A stretch of 64,000 nt of DNA from Reinekea sp. G2M2-21. GTDB lineage: Bacteria > Pseudomonadota > Gammaproteobacteria > Pseudomonadales > Natronospirillaceae. The position numbers were made by a program, and so were the translations under genes. The stretch spans positions 124,001 through 188,000 of the forward strand of contig NZ_JADPQG010000008.1 in assembly GCF_015687175.1 (NCBI RefSeq). Reading direction: 5' to 3'. Of the stretch, positions 25,653-36,180 are shown one piece after another. The notes beneath the pieces are model-generated. The model saw only the letters and a list, made by a program, of their open reading frames with translations. It did not search any database and was not told where the DNA came from. Within the stretch, counting starts at the first letter, position 1. Each line of letters starts with the position of its first letter.

Positions 25653-26108
25653 TTATAATAGACCAATGTCCTCGGCTGACCAGGACATCAACTCGACCCA
25701 AGCTGGTTCCAGATCCCAGTATTCGAACATAATGGATCGCGCTTTAGCGTCGGCCATTTTTTCGACCTTCGTTAAATAATGGTACATAAAAGCGGATGCC
25801 CGGAAATTCATAATGCAATGCACGAACACCTTCTGCCCTTTCAAAGCGTGCATGAGATTGCAAAACAGTTTTACCTGTTCCTTCGAGGGGGAATCAAATT
25901 TCACGGGTATATGGATATAGCCTATTCCGAACTCAGACAAAAGACGATCTTGCTCCGGAACCGCATTTGGGTGATTGCTTAACCCGAGGTTGACGACATA
26001 GCGGTAACCTGCAGCGGCGATGTCCGAAAACTGACTTGCCGTGGGCTGCCCTGCAGTGCCGATGGTGTCCGTGAGTTGCACAAAGTTTTTTATGTTTTTC
26101 AATTTCAT
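25653..26108 (-). CDS. Protein tyrosine phosphatase-like family protein
   Basis: A 151-residue protein of the small dual-specificity-phosphatase-like group. The opening GTAGQPTASQFSDIAAAGY and the strand VVNLGL are characteristic, and the P-loop region is VFVHCIMNFRASAF near residue 95. The loop has four residues between Cys and Arg rather than the canonical five, a variant seen in this bacterial subgroup. Activity may therefore differ from true tyrosine phosphatases. It lies just upstream of the HAD gene on the same strand, so two phosphatase-type enzymes may share a transcript. Confidence 0.75.
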   Translation of the reverse strand: MKLKNIKNFVQLTDTIGTAGQPTASQFSDIAAAGYRYVVNLGLSNHPNAVPEQDRLLSEFGIGYIHIPVKFDSPSKEQVKLFCNLMHALKGQKVFVHCIMNFRASAFMYHYLTKVEKMADAKARSIMFEYWDLEPAWVELMSWSAEDIGLL

Positions 26109-26158
26109 CTGCTTATAAGGTTGTTAACAATTGCCTGACACTGTAGTTCCAAAATGCA

Positions 26159-26665
26159 TCATAACTTTTTTGTTAATGCTTTTTGCGCTGCTTTCAGGCG
26201 GTCTTGCTGCAAAGAGTGTTTCTCGTATGCTTTAAGGTGTTTGATGAAGTTACGACGGAAGATCAATAATGCCATCACCAAGGAAATCGTCAGTTTTACG
26301 ACGAATACACCAATTATCACACTAGAAACATCGACATTTTCTGGGAAAGTCAGTAACAGATAGGCGTGTGCAAAAACTGAATACACGCACAGACCACCAA
26401 ATAAAAGCGTGATGGTAACGTTAGCTTTGAATAACCCAGCCAGCAGCCAAATGGCACAGATCAAGAAAACGAGTAGTTGGAAGTTCTCTGGGACATGTAT
26501 CCGGCTGAGAACCAAGTTAACAGTGGACGCGACAAGACTGTTGATCGCAAAGAGAGCCCATAGCATAAAGAGATAAACCAGTTTTGGCTTTTCTATTTGC
26601 TTGGGTAAATTCAAGCCTTCTATGGCAAAACCACTATCAGTTACGGTATTTTCAACAGAGTCCAT
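26159..26665 (-). CDS. Hypothetical membrane protein with four predicted helices
   Basis: A 168-residue protein not recognised. After a soluble N-terminus of about 28 residues there are four hydrophobic segments (about 29-50, 62-80, 83-105 and 117-138). A basic, Gln/Lys-rich tail ends at residue 168. This is an inner-membrane topology with both ends probably cytoplasmic. It is preceded by a hypothetical gene on the same strand with a 90-base gap. Confidence 0.6.
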   Translation of the reverse strand: MDSVENTVTDSGFAIEGLNLPKQIEKPKLVYLFMLWALFAINSLVASTVNLVLSRIHVPENFQLLVFLICAIWLLAGLFKANVTITLLFGGLCVYSVFAHAYLLLTFPENVDVSSVIIGVFVVKLTISLVMALLIFRRNFIKHLKAYEKHSLQQDRLKAAQKALTKKL

Positions 26666-26754
26666 GTCTTTTCCTTAATAGTTTTATCGAATAATAATTG
26701 AGTTGCCAATTTCTTGCTTTTCTACTGAGGTGCTTAACCCTCGTGGGGGTTTCT

Positions 26755-27174
26755 TTATTTTGGTTCCAATAAACACCAGGACTTATCACTGACTTCTCCA
26801 CCCATTGCCCAGCGGTGCAGGTATTTAAATTTGTCGCCGTCAAACTCAAACACCAGCTCACTGGTAAAACCGGCTAATTGATTGTGCCCTTTATATTCAA
26901 AAACCCAACGTTTTTCGTTGGCCTCTTTTAATTTGTGTACGGTGGTGCATGGCATTTCTTCCATGTGCACATGCAACGCGGGCTCATTGTTTTCGTTTAT
27001 GGTGATCAGGCCAACCTCTTCATGCACTTTGGTGTTGTCCGCTGTTCGGGTTGCGATGTAGCGGTATGCTTTCGTCTGTGTACCCGGCAGCGCTTCCACC
27101 TTGAAGCTCCCGGAAAATTCTTCCCGGTCGTGGTTTATCCCTGTGCCGCTATAGTATTGTGATGTGAAATTCAC
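26755..27174 (-). CDS. Hypothetical beta-rich protein
   Basis: A 139-residue soluble protein, not recognised. It opens NFTSQYYSGTGINHDREEFS and alternates short strands (AYRYIATRTA, HEEVGLITIN, RWVFEYKGHN, TSELVFEFDGDKF), which suggests a lipocalin-like or DUF1579-like barrel. No signal peptide is evident. It sits 31 bases downstream of the first of two paralogous unknown genes on the same strand and could be cotranscribed with it. Confidence 0.55.
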   Translation of the reverse strand: MNFTSQYYSGTGINHDREEFSGSFKVEALPGTQTKAYRYIATRTADNTKVHEEVGLITINENNEPALHVHMEEMPCTTVHKLKEANEKRWVFEYKGHNQLAGFTSELVFEFDGDKFKYLHRWAMGGEVSDKSWCLLEPK

Positions 27175-27205
27175 CTTATGTCTTCCTTATTTAATGTCTT
27201 TTGGG

Positions 27206-28036
27206 TTAAAACCAGCCATTATCGGGAGCGATATTGTCGCCACCGTAGTCCATATCATCGTCTACATAGTTTGCGTAAACGCATTTATTTCCACGTTGAT
27301 ATTTGGTACGTAGGATGAGTTCGACGGAATCAACATGTTCCCAGTTATAGATTTCTGCCGCGAGTTCGGAGGCCGCCTCCATCGATAAATCGACGGCATC
27401 GTAGTCGCCGTCTTCGTCGATAAGTGGGAATAACTCAGTTTGCTTAAGGTTTAACCCAATAACGATGTACGTACCTTTGTCGATAACGGAAGCCACTGCC
27501 AGTGTAATAGTTGAGAAATCACCTGCCCAGTTGTCCGCGATATTCAAGCTAAAATTCTGCTCGGCGCTCTCTGGCTTGACCAGCTCTGTCAGTTGGGTAA
27601 CCAGCGCATGATGAGCTTTGTTCTGAGTGCTGATTTTTATCAATGAAAGGTTCTGCCGGAGGTTTTGACTTAATGCATGCGATGTGTGGGTTGGTACTTC
27701 AAATGCGGCGGATTTGGCTTCCTCTGCACTGGCGTATTCCACCAGTTCATTGTTCGTTATGGCGTAATATAGAGTTTCGTCAGTGTTGTCATACCAGATA
27801 GAAGCAAACGGATTCTCGGTGCTAAACTTTTTCAGTTCCGTGAGAATATCTGCAACGATTGCGGTATTGGTATTTGTTAGATTCTGCACTTCCAGTTTAA
27901 GTAATGAGCCATTGATGGAACTGTTGTGAAGCTTATTGCTATCCCTCGATAAGTGGTCATTGACTATTCCTTTGACCGTATCAACGGTGCCATTATCGTT
28001 CATTTTGATTTCTATCGTGAGAATACTGTCAGTCAT
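27206..28036 (-). CDS. Hypothetical protein, paralogue of the gene at 28134
   Basis: A 276-residue soluble acidic protein, not recognised. It shares start (M-x-[DE]-SIL) and end architecture with the next gene upstream: a C-terminal strand pair VELILRTKYQRGNKCVYANY and a closing Gly-Gly/Asp-rich tail (DYGGDN, final Trp). No signal peptide, membrane helix or catalytic motif is visible. The duplicated pair with strong divergence is typical of immunity-type or contact-dependent accessory proteins, but nothing here proves that. Confidence 0.55.
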   Translation of the reverse strand: MTDSILTIEIKMNDNGTVDTVKGIVNDHLSRDSNKLHNSSINGSLLKLEVQNLTNTNTAIVADILTELKKFSTENPFASIWYDNTDETLYYAITNNELVEYASAEEAKSAAFEVPTHTSHALSQNLRQNLSLIKISTQNKAHHALVTQLTELVKPESAEQNFSLNIADNWAGDFSTITLAVASVIDKGTYIVIGLNLKQTELFPLIDEDGDYDAVDLSMEAASELAAEIYNWEHVDSVELILRTKYQRGNKCVYANYVDDDMDYGGDNIAPDNGWF

Positions 28037-28099
28037 AACCCTTCATTCCTTTCTTCACTCTTGTGGTGTTGGGTATCGCGCTATCTACCCAATCCTCTT

Positions 28100-28120
28100 T
28101 TAAAAAAGCGTTCAGACGCT
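28100..28120 (-). terminator. Rho-independent terminator between the two paralogues
   Basis: On the minus strand AGCGT, loop CTGA, ACGCT is followed directly by six T. It lies 14 bases past the stop of the gene at 28134-29054. The stem is short (5 bp), so termination may be partial. Confidence 0.6.
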
Positions 28121-28133
28121 CAAACCTGTTTAG

Positions 28134-29054
28134 CTATTCCCAGGTTCTTTCCCAAAAATTGTCATCCGTTTTTCGGTGGTGATAGTCTATACCGCCGTAA
28201 ACACCGGCTACATTAAGTTCAACGCAGACATGGCCGGCCAGCCTGTATTTTATGAAAATGTGCTTTACTCCCCGAAGCATGCCCAGGGCGACAGACGTAT
28301 CTTGCAACATGGCGTCGAATGCGTCTTCTTCGTCGAAATCCATTGCTTTAAAATCTCGGTTACCCAAAGGAGTATTTTTAAGGTCAAATGCTACATAAAG
28401 ACAATCATCGTGCAGTTCCGAAAATTCGACGGATTGGACGAGCTCTTTGTACCCTTGGTAAACCTTTTCGGTGCCACTATCCCGGTCCTTGGCTACCCAT
28501 TGACACCAGCTTACCGGGCGACCATCCCACTTTCTGAACTTCTTTAGTGTGGCGTCAGTGAAGTTGTCTAAGGACTGTTGAGGTGTTTTATCTGCTAAAC
28601 CTTGAAACAGTTGCAGGTAAAATTGTCGGTCATTTTTTTTTGGAATAAGAAATCTGGCAACAGCATAGTCATCCGTGTCTGTCCTTTTTAACTTAAAAAT
28701 GACTCCAGATTTGTTCTTGTTATCTGCAATCTTTTGATTTAGCTCTTTTGGGGTATCTGCCGAGATTAGCTTACCTTCATGGCACGATAAGAAAACAGAT
28801 TCGTGCGTTTCTTCAAAATAGAACTCGGAAATGAGGTTTTTGGCTCCAATGAATACGATTTGCTGATGAACCTTAAGAATGAGCTCTTCGTCATAATCCA
28901 ATGGCGTCCATTGTGCGGTATAAGATCGTTTTTCCTTTGTTAAACTGAGTACCGCTCCGTGCATTTCTGCATTAAGCGCGCTCAACACGGGCATTAGTGA
29001 AGCATCTTGCTTTTGGTTCAGGGTGAAGGTTGTCTTTAGGATGGATTCACTCAT
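28134..29054 (-). CDS. Hypothetical protein, paralogue of the gene at 27206
   Basis: A 306-residue soluble protein, not recognised. It is related to its downstream neighbour in its first residues (MSESIL) and in the C-terminal part, where HIFIKYRLAGHVCVELNVAG, GGIDY and a final Asp/Trp-rich tail line up. The middle contains VSWCQWVAKDRDSGTEKVYQ, not seen in the other copy. No signal peptide or membrane segment is present. The gap upstream (29055-29619) holds the second palindromic repeat and no gene. Confidence 0.55.
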   Translation of the reverse strand: MSESILKTTFTLNQKQDASLMPVLSALNAEMHGAVLSLTKEKRSYTAQWTPLDYDEELILKVHQQIVFIGAKNLISEFYFEETHESVFLSCHEGKLISADTPKELNQKIADNKNKSGVIFKLKRTDTDDYAVARFLIPKKNDRQFYLQLFQGLADKTPQQSLDNFTDATLKKFRKWDGRPVSWCQWVAKDRDSGTEKVYQGYKELVQSVEFSELHDDCLYVAFDLKNTPLGNRDFKAMDFDEEDAFDAMLQDTSVALGMLRGVKHIFIKYRLAGHVCVELNVAGVYGGIDYHHRKTDDNFWERTWE

Positions 29055-29202
29055 GTTACTTTCATTCCAATGGTGGCTATGGCATCTAGGGCAACTCTGA
29101 ATAATTGCTATCTACCTCAGCGGGAGAAGAAATGCGCAAAAATCGAGGCAAGTTCTGCAGGCAATATTCATTATCTTGGCAAAGAACTTAACAACGAAAT
29201 TG

Positions 29203-29340
29203 GCCATTTCAGCCCCGCCCTCCTGGTCCTTCAGATTGATGACTGAGCTTTGTTGTGTGTTTTGAAAAGGACTCGCCATTCCCTGCAACACACGCCTCGC
29301 TCAGCCATCGATCAAATGGGGCTGAGGTGATTTGAATTAA
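29203..29340. repeat. Palindromic intergenic repeat, copy 2
   Basis: This is the second copy of the element at 3485-3621, in the same orientation. It starts GCCATTTCAGCCCCGCC and ends GGGGCTGAGGTGATTTGAATT. Base changes tend to preserve pairing: TCAGCCCC near the left end pairs with GGGGCTGA near the right, and ATGACTGAGC pairs with GCTCAGCCAT. It sits between two unrelated genes and is not coding. The rest of 29055-29619 shows no recognisable gene. A 62-codon frame at 29392-29580 has no supporting feature. Confidence 0.7.
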
Positions 29341-29619
29341 TCAATGTTGCCCTAAGCACTTTACCTGAATTAGGTTATCCAGACCAGCTAGGTGAACGCT
29401 GCCTTCGGCCCGGAAATAAATAACAATACAGGTCTTTTTACCCCTGCATTTTTATTGATTTCAGCTAGGCTATTGAAGGGCACTTTTGCAAAGTCCGTCG
29501 ATCTCTGCGTGTGTGCTAGCAGCATGCAAAACAAGGCAAACACGAAAGGGAATCGCGAGTCCTTTGCAATGTGCCCTTAAGTTTGATCCCTAAGTGACAG
29601 ATCGCCTGGAGCTCTCAGC

Positions 29620-32600
29620 ATGAAACACATGCGCCATACCCTGCTACGCCGGATTTATATCGGTTTTTTTGCCATTCTGGTGTTGTTGGCGGTATCCAGC
29701 CTGCTCAGTTATAACGGCTTCCGGGAGATGTTTTCCCGGTTAGAGTATTCGAACCGGGTGACCCAATTAGCGAATCTGATGTATGAAACCCGGTTGGAGG
29801 AGAAAACCTACGCGCGTATGGGCGGTGAAGCGAATGTAACGCAAATCCGCGCGTCTATTCAGGAGTTATTAGCCGATTTCGACGCCTACGCTGCACAGCA
29901 GAAATCCGAATATTGGGGGCCAACAGATCAGGAGCGCATTCGTGGTTTACGCGCTGCTGTAAATCAATACGTGCAGGGTTTCGATGATTTCGTTGCCACC
30001 CAGCGCGACATTGAGCAAATCAACACGCAATTGGATGCACTGGCCACGCAGACCAATGAAACCGTCAACAGTCTGCTGCAAACCATTGCTAATTCGTTCT
30101 GGCAACAGTCCACCACGCCGCTTGGGCAAATCGAAAGTTATCAGCTGATGATGCAGTTGGCCGACGTGACCCTGAAACTGCGGCAAAACCAGTTGGAATT
30201 CAGCCTGAATCATGGTGAACCGAAAGCCGCCGAGCGTTTTTTCAGCAACGCGGAGCTGAGTAAAATATTGCTGACCAGCCTGTCGGGCTACATCCCGGAA
30301 AACGCCGATCTGAAGCAAACATTGCGGCAACAGGTAGAACAAAATGAGCGGCGCATGGCCGAGTTGATGACAGCGTATGAGGCGTTAACCAAAGCCGAAG
30401 CGGTGATGAATAACGCCGCTCGCGAAGCCAGCGCCGTGAACGATCAGATACTCAGCCTGCAAACCAACAGTATGCGCTCTCGCGGTGAGTTCAGCCTAAC
30501 CAGCGTTGCTGTAACCAGTTTGGTGACGTTTTTGGCGGGGGTGGTGTTGGTGATCGTGATTGTGAAAGGCATTCGGCGCGACATTGAAGAACGCAAAAAA
30601 GTGGAACAAAAACTCAAAGAAGCCAATGCCATGGTGGCGGCTGAAAATGAGCAGAAAACAGCGTTGGCCAATATCAATGAGGCCTTGCAGGGTGAACAGA
30701 ACATTGAACAATTGAGTGCTCACATCGTTGGGGCGATTGCCCGAGAGCTGAAGGTACCCATGCTCGCGGTGTATGTCCTTGAACCGGATGATCGACTTCG
30801 GCGAACCGCTTGTTGGGCGTATCCTGAGGAGTATCAACGCAACGAGTCGGTACCGGTCAGTGGCATATTAGGGCAAGCCGTACAAAGTGCAGGGCCGATG
30901 ACCAGTCTGGAAATTCCACAAGGCTTGCGCCTGCAATTTGGCTTGGGTGATCTGTCCCCTGCGACCGTGGTTTACCTGCCGCTGAGACACGACAAGAAGA
31001 CCATTGGCTTGCTGGAAATCGGGTTACTTCATCATTGCCCGGCGGAGATGATGGCATTGTTAGAACAGGGTGCCAAAAGCCTGGCCACCGCGCTCAAAGT
31101 GGCTATTACCGTAGAGGAGCGTCAGCGCGCGAACGAAGATCTGTTGCAGGCGAAGATTCAGGCCGATGATGCCAACCGAGCGAAGTCAGATTTCCTCGCC
31201 AACATGAGCCACGAAATCCGGACGCCGATGAACGCGATCATCGGGATGACGCATCTGGCGCTACAAACCGGCTTAAATCCCAAGCAGCGAAATTATGTCG
31301 AGAAGGTGCAGCACGCCGGTGAGTCCTTGCTGACTATCATCAACGATATCCTCGACTTCTCAAAAATTGAAGCGGGTAAATTCACCATCGAAGCGATTGA
31401 GTTCAGTCTGGAAGATGTCTGTGATGACATCAGCCAACTCATTGGGATGCGCGCGGCTGAGAAGGGGCTGGAGTTGCTGATCCGGTTGCCCAAAAACTTA
31501 CCCGCTCAGTTTATTGGTGATCCGTTGCGGTTGAAGCAGGTGTTGACCAACTTAGGCAACAACGCGGTGAAGTTTACCGAGTCGGGTGAGGTCACATTGG
31601 ATGTACAGGTGCGCAGCCACAAAGGGCAGCAGATGTCGCTGGAATTTACCGTCCGTGATACCGGTATTGGCATGAGCGCAGAACAACAGGCCCGGGTTTT
31701 TGAGGAGTTTCAACAGGCCGATTCGTCAACCACTCGCCGTTTCGGCGGCACGGGGTTAGGGTTGGCCATCAGTCGTCGGCTCTGTGAACTGATGGGCGGC
31801 GAATTGTCGGTGGAGTCGACCGAAGGCAAAGGCAGTGCGTTCAGTTTTACCTTACCGTTGCAGATCGCGCATGAGCAGCCGCTGGTTAGCCGCGATATTC
31901 CAGCGAGCTTAGCCAATGCGCGCATTTTGCTGGTGGATGACAACGCCAGCGCCCGAGAAGTGATTGGCGATATGCTCCAAAACCTTGGCTTTCAGTTACG
32001 CGTGGTTAGTTCAGGCCTGCAGGCCATTGAAGAAATCAACCTGCGTCTGGAAGAGAAATCGCCCTACAGTCTGGTGTTGATGGACTGGAGTATGGCCGGC
32101 ATGGATGGCATTGAAACCATTCGCCAGGTGCAGCAGCGCTTGCCCGCAACGGATGCGCCGCAGTTCATTATTGTGACTGCCTACGGGCAGGAAGAAGTCC
32201 ACCGCTTGGCGCAGATGGAGAACATCGAATACCACAGCGTTTTGCAGAAACCACTCACGCCGTCGGGCTTGTTGGAAGCGCTGTTAGCGGCGTTGAATTT
32301 TCAGACCGACATTTACCAGCCCAAACGAAAATCGAGCGCTCCCAAACAGGTGGCCGCACTAACCGGCAAACGGGTACTGCTGGTAGAAGACAACGCCTTG
32401 AATCAGGAACTGGCTACCGAACTTCTGCAACAGCAACAGATTGACGTCACGCTCGCGCACAACGGGGCTGAAGCTGTCACCCTGGTGCAACAGCAGGCTT
32501 TCGATCTGGTGCTGATGGACATACAAATGCCCGTGATGGATGGTTATGAAGCCACGCACGCCATCCGCGAAACGCACCCGGCCGACATTCTGCCCATTAT

Positions 32601-33411
32601 TGCCATGACCGCCAACGTGATGCAGGCGGACATAGACCGCGCCAAAGCCAGCGGTATGAATGATCATTTGGGTAAGCCCATAAACGTGGGTGAGCTGGTT
32701 ACCACGCTGAGCCGTTATCTTCAGGGCAATGATGACCCGTTACCGTCACTTCCAGTGGTTTCACCAGTAAGTACGCCAACAGTGTTGGACCTGACACAAG
32801 GGCTGAGCATTTGCGGCGGCAATGTGGAACTGCAGCAAAAGTTATTGCGCCGGTTCCGCGAAGAACAGGCGACCGTATTGGCACAACTGCAAAATCATAT
32901 GCATGCGCAGCAATGGCAGGCCGCGGAGCGCTCCGCGCATACACTGAAGGGCATGGCCGGTAACATTGGTGCTCGCCCGCTCAGTGAGCTTGCAGCGGAA
33001 GCGGAAGACACATTACAGCGCCAGAGCCCGCTTTCTGAGAGACAATGGGGGAATTTACAGCAAGGGGTCGACGCCGTGTTGCTGGCGATAGACGCCACAT
33101 TACCGCCGAACGGGTTGGACGACGAAAACGCCGCCAGTTCCCCACATACTGAAATAAACGGCGCACCCTCGAATGCCGGCGCAGCAGCGTCGACCTATGC
33201 AGCGTTGGTGAACGCCGTGAATGATGACGATACCGAAGCACTGACCTATATTGCAGATCTGACAGAGCAGTTAGGGCCACAGTCGACTGAGACGTTTGCC
33301 GACTTGCGTCAGGCGATAGAACAATTCGACTTTGAACGTGCGCAGCAGCATCTCGCCGCGTCACACGACGCCTTATTGCGGATGATAGGAGTGGGCGATG
33401 ACCAACGCTGA
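29620..33411 (+). CDS. Hybrid sensor histidine kinase (BarA-like: GAF-HisKA-HATPase-REC-REC-HPt)
   Basis: A 1263-residue hybrid kinase. A membrane helix lies at about 10-30 and a second at about 290-312, with a helical periplasmic sensor domain between. A GAF-like domain follows (about 350-490). HisKA has [13 protein letters not shown] with His at about 530, then HATPase with [14 protein letters not shown]. The first receiver has its Asp at about 822 ([11 protein letters not shown]) and the second at about 967 ([13 protein letters not shown]). The C-terminal HPt has [12 protein letters not shown] with His at about 1107. This is a complete phosphorelay in one chain. It overlaps the HD-GYP regulator gene by 14 bases, so that protein is the probable output partner. 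Confidence 0.95.
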   Translation: MKHMRHTLLRRIYIGFFAILVLLAVSSLLSYNGFREMFSRLEYSNRVTQLANLMYETRLEEKTYARMGGEANVTQIRASIQELLADFDAYAAQQKSEYWGPTDQERIRGLRAAVNQYVQGFDDFVATQRDIEQINTQLDALATQTNETVNSLLQTIANSFWQQSTTPLGQIESYQLMMQLADVTLKLRQNQLEFSLNHGEPKAAERFFSNAELSKILLTSLSGYIPENADLKQTLRQQVEQNERRMAELMTAYEALTKAEAVMNNAAREASAVNDQILSLQTNSMRSRGEFSLTSVAVTSLVTFLAGVVLVIVIVKGIRRDIEERKKVEQKLKEANAMVAAENEQKTALANINEALQGEQNIEQLSAHIVGAIARELKVPMLAVYVLEPDDRLRRTACWAYPEEYQRNESVPVSGILGQAVQSAGPMTSLEIPQGLRLQFGLGDLSPATVVYLPLRHDKKTIGLLEIGLLHHCPAEMMALLEQGAKSLATALKVAITVEERQRANEDLLQAKIQADDANRAKSDFLANMSHEIRTPMNAIIGMTHLALQTGLNPKQRNYVEKVQHAGESLLTIINDILDFSKIEAGKFTIEAIEFSLEDVCDDISQLIGMRAAEKGLELLIRLPKNLPAQFIGDPLRLKQVLTNLGNNAVKFTESGEVTLDVQVRSHKGQQMSLEFTVRDTGIGMSAEQQARVFEEFQQADSSTTRRFGGTGLGLAISRRLCELMGGELSVESTEGKGSAFSFTLPLQIAHEQPLVSRDIPASLANARILLVDDNASAREVIGDMLQNLGFQLRVVSSGLQAIEEINLRLEEKSPYSLVLMDWSMAGMDGIETIRQVQQRLPATDAPQFIIVTAYGQEEVHRLAQMENIEYHSVLQKPLTPSGLLEALLAALNFQTDIYQPKRKSSAPKQVAALTGKRVLLVEDNALNQELATELLQQQQIDVTLAHNGAEAVTLVQQQAFDLVLMDIQMPVMDGYEATHAIRETHPADILPIIAMTANVMQADIDRAKASGMNDHLGKPINVGELVTTLSRYLQGNDDPLPSLPVVSPVSTPTVLDLTQGLSICGGNVELQQKLLRRFREEQATVLAQLQNHMHAQQWQAAERSAHTLKGMAGNIGARPLSELAAEAEDTLQRQSPLSERQWGNLQQGVDAVLLAIDATLPPNGLDDENAASSPHTEINGAPSNAGAAASTYAALVNAVNDDDTEALTYIADLTEQLGPQSTETFADLRQAIEQFDFERAQQHLAASHDALLRMIGVGDDQR

Positions 33412-34426
33412 AAAACAATCCACCATACTGGTGGTCGATGACAGTAGCCAGAACATCGAGCTCTGGCATGAACTGCTGCGCAACGATTACAAAGTACGCG
33501 CCGCCTTGAATGGCGAACGCGCGCTGAAGCTAATGGCTGGAGACGACAAGCCCGACCTGGTGTTGCTCGATATTATGATGCCGGGCATGAGCGGATATGA
33601 AGTGTGCGAAAAGTTAAAAGCCGACCCCACCACGAGCAACATTCCAATTATTTTTGTCACTGCCAAAAGCCAAAGTACCGATGAAGTAAAAGGCTTCGAA
33701 TTGGGTGCGGTCGACTATGTGACCAAACCTATTCAGCCGGTGGTGGTTATGCAACGCATCCGCACGCATCTGGCGCTGTACGATCAAAGCGTAGAGCTGG
33801 AACGGCAGGTAAGGCAACGCACGAGTGAACTGCAAGACAGCCGTTTGCAGATTGTACAAAGCCTGGGCAAAGCCGCGGAATACAAAGACAACGAAACCGG
33901 TATGCACGTCGTTCGCATGTCACACTATTCGCAATTGCTGGCGCTCAAATCCGGGTTGGATGAATACACTGCCGAACTGTTATTACACGCGGCCCCGATG
34001 CACGACGTTGGGAAAATCGGCATTCCCGATCACATTCTGCAAAAGCCGGGTAAACTGAATGACGCTGAATGGGCGATCATGAAAACACACCCTCAAATCG
34101 GCAGTGAAATTTTAGGCAATAGCGATTCAGAATTGATGAAAATGGCTCGTGAAGTGGCCCTGAACCACCATGAAAAATACGACGGCAGTGGTTACCCTGC
34201 CGGTAAAGCCGGCAAAGACATTCCCTACATTGCCCGCATTGTGACCATTGCCGATGTGTTTGACGCATTAACCAGTGTGCGCCCATACAAAGAGGCCTGG
34301 CCCGCTGAAAAAGCGTTCGACTTGCTTAAAGATGAACGCGGTAGCCATTTCGACCCCGACTTAGTGGATCTGTTTCTTCGTTTGAAAGACGAGGTGCTGG
34401 CGATTAAAACGAAATACCTGGATTAA
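33398..34426 (+). CDS. Response regulator with HD-GYP domain (probable cyclic-di-GMP phosphodiesterase)
   Basis: A 342-residue two-domain protein. The receiver (residues 1-125) has DDS at 11-13, the phospho-Asp near 54 in [13 protein letters not shown] and the Lys in YVTKPIQP. A coiled linker leads to the HD-GYP domain (about 150-340), with [10 protein letters not shown], the [11 protein letters not shown] signature and the [14 protein letters not shown] segment that holds further metal ligands. Proteins of this RpfG-like build degrade cyclic-di-GMP. It overlaps the hybrid kinase gene, and the two probably act as one signalling pair affecting motility or biofilm. Confidence 0.94.
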   Translation: MTNAEKQSTILVVDDSSQNIELWHELLRNDYKVRAALNGERALKLMAGDDKPDLVLLDIMMPGMSGYEVCEKLKADPTTSNIPIIFVTAKSQSTDEVKGFELGAVDYVTKPIQPVVVMQRIRTHLALYDQSVELERQVRQRTSELQDSRLQIVQSLGKAAEYKDNETGMHVVRMSHYSQLLALKSGLDEYTAELLLHAAPMHDVGKIGIPDHILQKPGKLNDAEWAIMKTHPQIGSEILGNSDSELMKMAREVALNHHEKYDGSGYPAGKAGKDIPYIARIVTIADVFDALTSVRPYKEAWPAEKAFDLLKDERGSHFDPDLVDLFLRLKDEVLAIKTKYLD

Positions 34427-34582
34427 CGACCAACCCGCTGTTTCAGTATCGCCTTTTCGAGTAGCAAAACCGCGCGTGCTTTGCGCCGCACTTTTCCTGT
34501 CTGATCATTGCAAACATGCTCCAAACGATCAAAATTGATCAAACAAACGGACGTACACTGGATGCATCAATTGGAGAGACAA

Positions 34583-35455
34583 ATGAACAAAGCGACGATA
34601 CTGCTGAAAGACATCGTGCACCAGATCGACACCCGTCCGATAGAGGACTTAACGGTCCACACTATTGCCGAATGCGTCGGTCTGTCGCGTTGGCAAGTGC
34701 AACGGACTTTTTTGGCGCTCACTGGGCTGTCGTTGAGTGAGCACTTGAGACAGTTCAAGTTATCCATTGGCGCGAAACAACTGGTGAATACCCAACAAGG
34801 CATCCTGGATATCGCGTTGGATACCGGCTTTGGCAGTCAAGAAGCATTCGCACGTGCGTTTAAATCTCATTTTGGGTTAACACCCGGGCAGTATCGCAAA
34901 CGCGGATTGCTGGATGATGTCTCCTTCCAATTGTTTATTCCACAAGACAAACAATGGAGCAAAGCCATGAACATTAAAATTGAAACCAAACCCGCCATGA
35001 ACCTGGTTGGCTTATGTGATTACTTCAATGGCCACGGCATGGAGAATGCGAATAACTTCGAGATACTGCCGGCACTGTGGGCGCGCTTTAATACCGAAAC
35101 GCAGGCGCAGGCACACAACATAGGTACCTTTTACGGCCTTATCTATGAAAGCGATGACCCCGCGTGCGGCCAACTGCGCTACCTGGCCAGTTACAATGAA
35201 AATGACGGCGACATTAAACTCTCCGCACCAGTCCGCGAACCGGTGGCGGGGCAACAATTCGCTGTATTGCCACACCATGGTTTGTTGCAGAACATTGGTG
35301 AAACATTGGACGCGTTTTACGGCCAGTGGTTACCGGAATCGGACTACCGCATGGACGGCAACGTGAACATTGAGGTTTACGATGAACGGTTTAACCCGAT
35401 GTCTGAAGACAGTTATTTCGAAACCTGGGTGCCAGTGGTATTGAAAACGCAATAG
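34583..35455 (+). CDS. AraC family regulator with GyrI-like effector domain
   Basis: A protein of about 290 residues. The ATG at 34583 is preceded by GGAGAG. Residues about 5-105 form the AraC double helix-turn-helix (TIAECVGLSRWQVQRTF and GFGSQEAFARAFKSHFGLTP). The remainder is a GyrI-like/Rob-type ligand-binding domain (MNIKIETKPAMNLVGLCDYF onward). This combination is found in Rob/BmrR-like regulators that sense small hydrophobic or cationic compounds. The target is unknown, and no efflux gene is adjacent. The region 35456-35762 downstream is non-coding apart from a minus-strand terminator. Confidence 0.9.
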   Translation: MNKATILLKDIVHQIDTRPIEDLTVHTIAECVGLSRWQVQRTFLALTGLSLSEHLRQFKLSIGAKQLVNTQQGILDIALDTGFGSQEAFARAFKSHFGLTPGQYRKRGLLDDVSFQLFIPQDKQWSKAMNIKIETKPAMNLVGLCDYFNGHGMENANNFEILPALWARFNTETQAQAHNIGTFYGLIYESDDPACGQLRYLASYNENDGDIKLSAPVREPVAGQQFAVLPHHGLLQNIGETLDAFYGQWLPESDYRMDGNVNIEVYDERFNPMSEDSYFETWVPVVLKTQ

Positions 35456-35516
35456 AGTCGCAGTTTGGTTGTATCAACGGCGTTCTCGCCCGTGTGCACC
35501 ACGGGATGCATTGATT

Positions 35517-35549
35517 AAAAAAACGGGGCAACATTTTCATGTGCCCCGT
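35517..35549 (-). terminator. Rho-independent terminator (minus strand)
   Basis: ACGGGGCA and TGCCCCGT (35523-35549) form an 8-bp GC-rich stem. On the minus strand it is followed by seven T (35517-35523). It can end transcription of the CsbD-like gene that starts at 36017. It lies 210 bases past that gene's stop, so a long 3' untranslated region is implied. Confidence 0.8.
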
Positions 35550-35762
35550 AAACGGTTAATTCAGAAGTCGCCTATCCATTTGGCTGCGAGTCGATTTTTT
35601 AATATTCATTCACTTCCATGTAGGCACATAACAAATTGCTGACTTACGACAAATCACATCCTGTGGTTTGAATACTTTAAGAACTGCATTTGCGCTGATC
35701 CGGTGCTGACTTACGAAACCGCTGAACGTTTGGAGAAAGCTAACTTTTGTTGTTGGTAAAAG

Positions 35763-36017
35763 TTACAGCGCTTTGCTCGGCACCTTACGATGCTTGTCTA
35801 AAAAGCCTTGGACTTGCTTTTCAGCCACTTCCCGGGTGATCGCATATCGCGACTGCACGATGCCGGTCAGCTTCTGAATATGCCCTTCGGTTTTGAGCAG
35901 TTCATCTTCCGTTAACTTACCCCAGGCAACCTTCGCGTCACCCATCATCTTGTTCCAATCTTCTTTAAGAACGTTCGTTGGTGTGCTTGTCTTGGTTTGA
36001 TCATTCGCCGTTTTCAT
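35763..36017 (-). CDS. CsbD family stress-response protein
   Basis: An 84-residue hydrophilic protein. The core WNKMMGDAKVAWGKLTEDEL followed by LLKTEGHIQKLTGIVQSRY is an almost textbook CsbD domain. These small proteins are abundant under general stress in many bacteria, and their molecular role is unknown. The C-terminal GFLDKH helix is also normal. The gene stands alone, with a strong terminator 210 bases downstream and a NUDIX gene upstream on the same strand. Confidence 0.92.
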   Translation of the reverse strand: MKTANDQTKTSTPTNVLKEDWNKMMGDAKVAWGKLTEDELLKTEGHIQKLTGIVQSRYAITREVAEKQVQGFLDKHRKVPSKAL

Positions 36018-36180
36018 AAAACGCCTCTTTCCTTTACTTCATTTCGCAATATTGCGAAATGTCAGTGGGCGTATCATGGGGTTAATCAACATACGGGTCG
36101 GTGCGCTGGAGCACATAGGGGTAATCACGGGAAGAAGCAAGTTGAGAACCGAGCCAGCGGCATATGACTCCGGGCGCTGG

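Noticed and set aside
29392-29580. 62-codon plus-strand frame before the hybrid kinase
   Set aside because: No motif, no ribosome-binding site and no signal peptide-like pattern; treated as chance.
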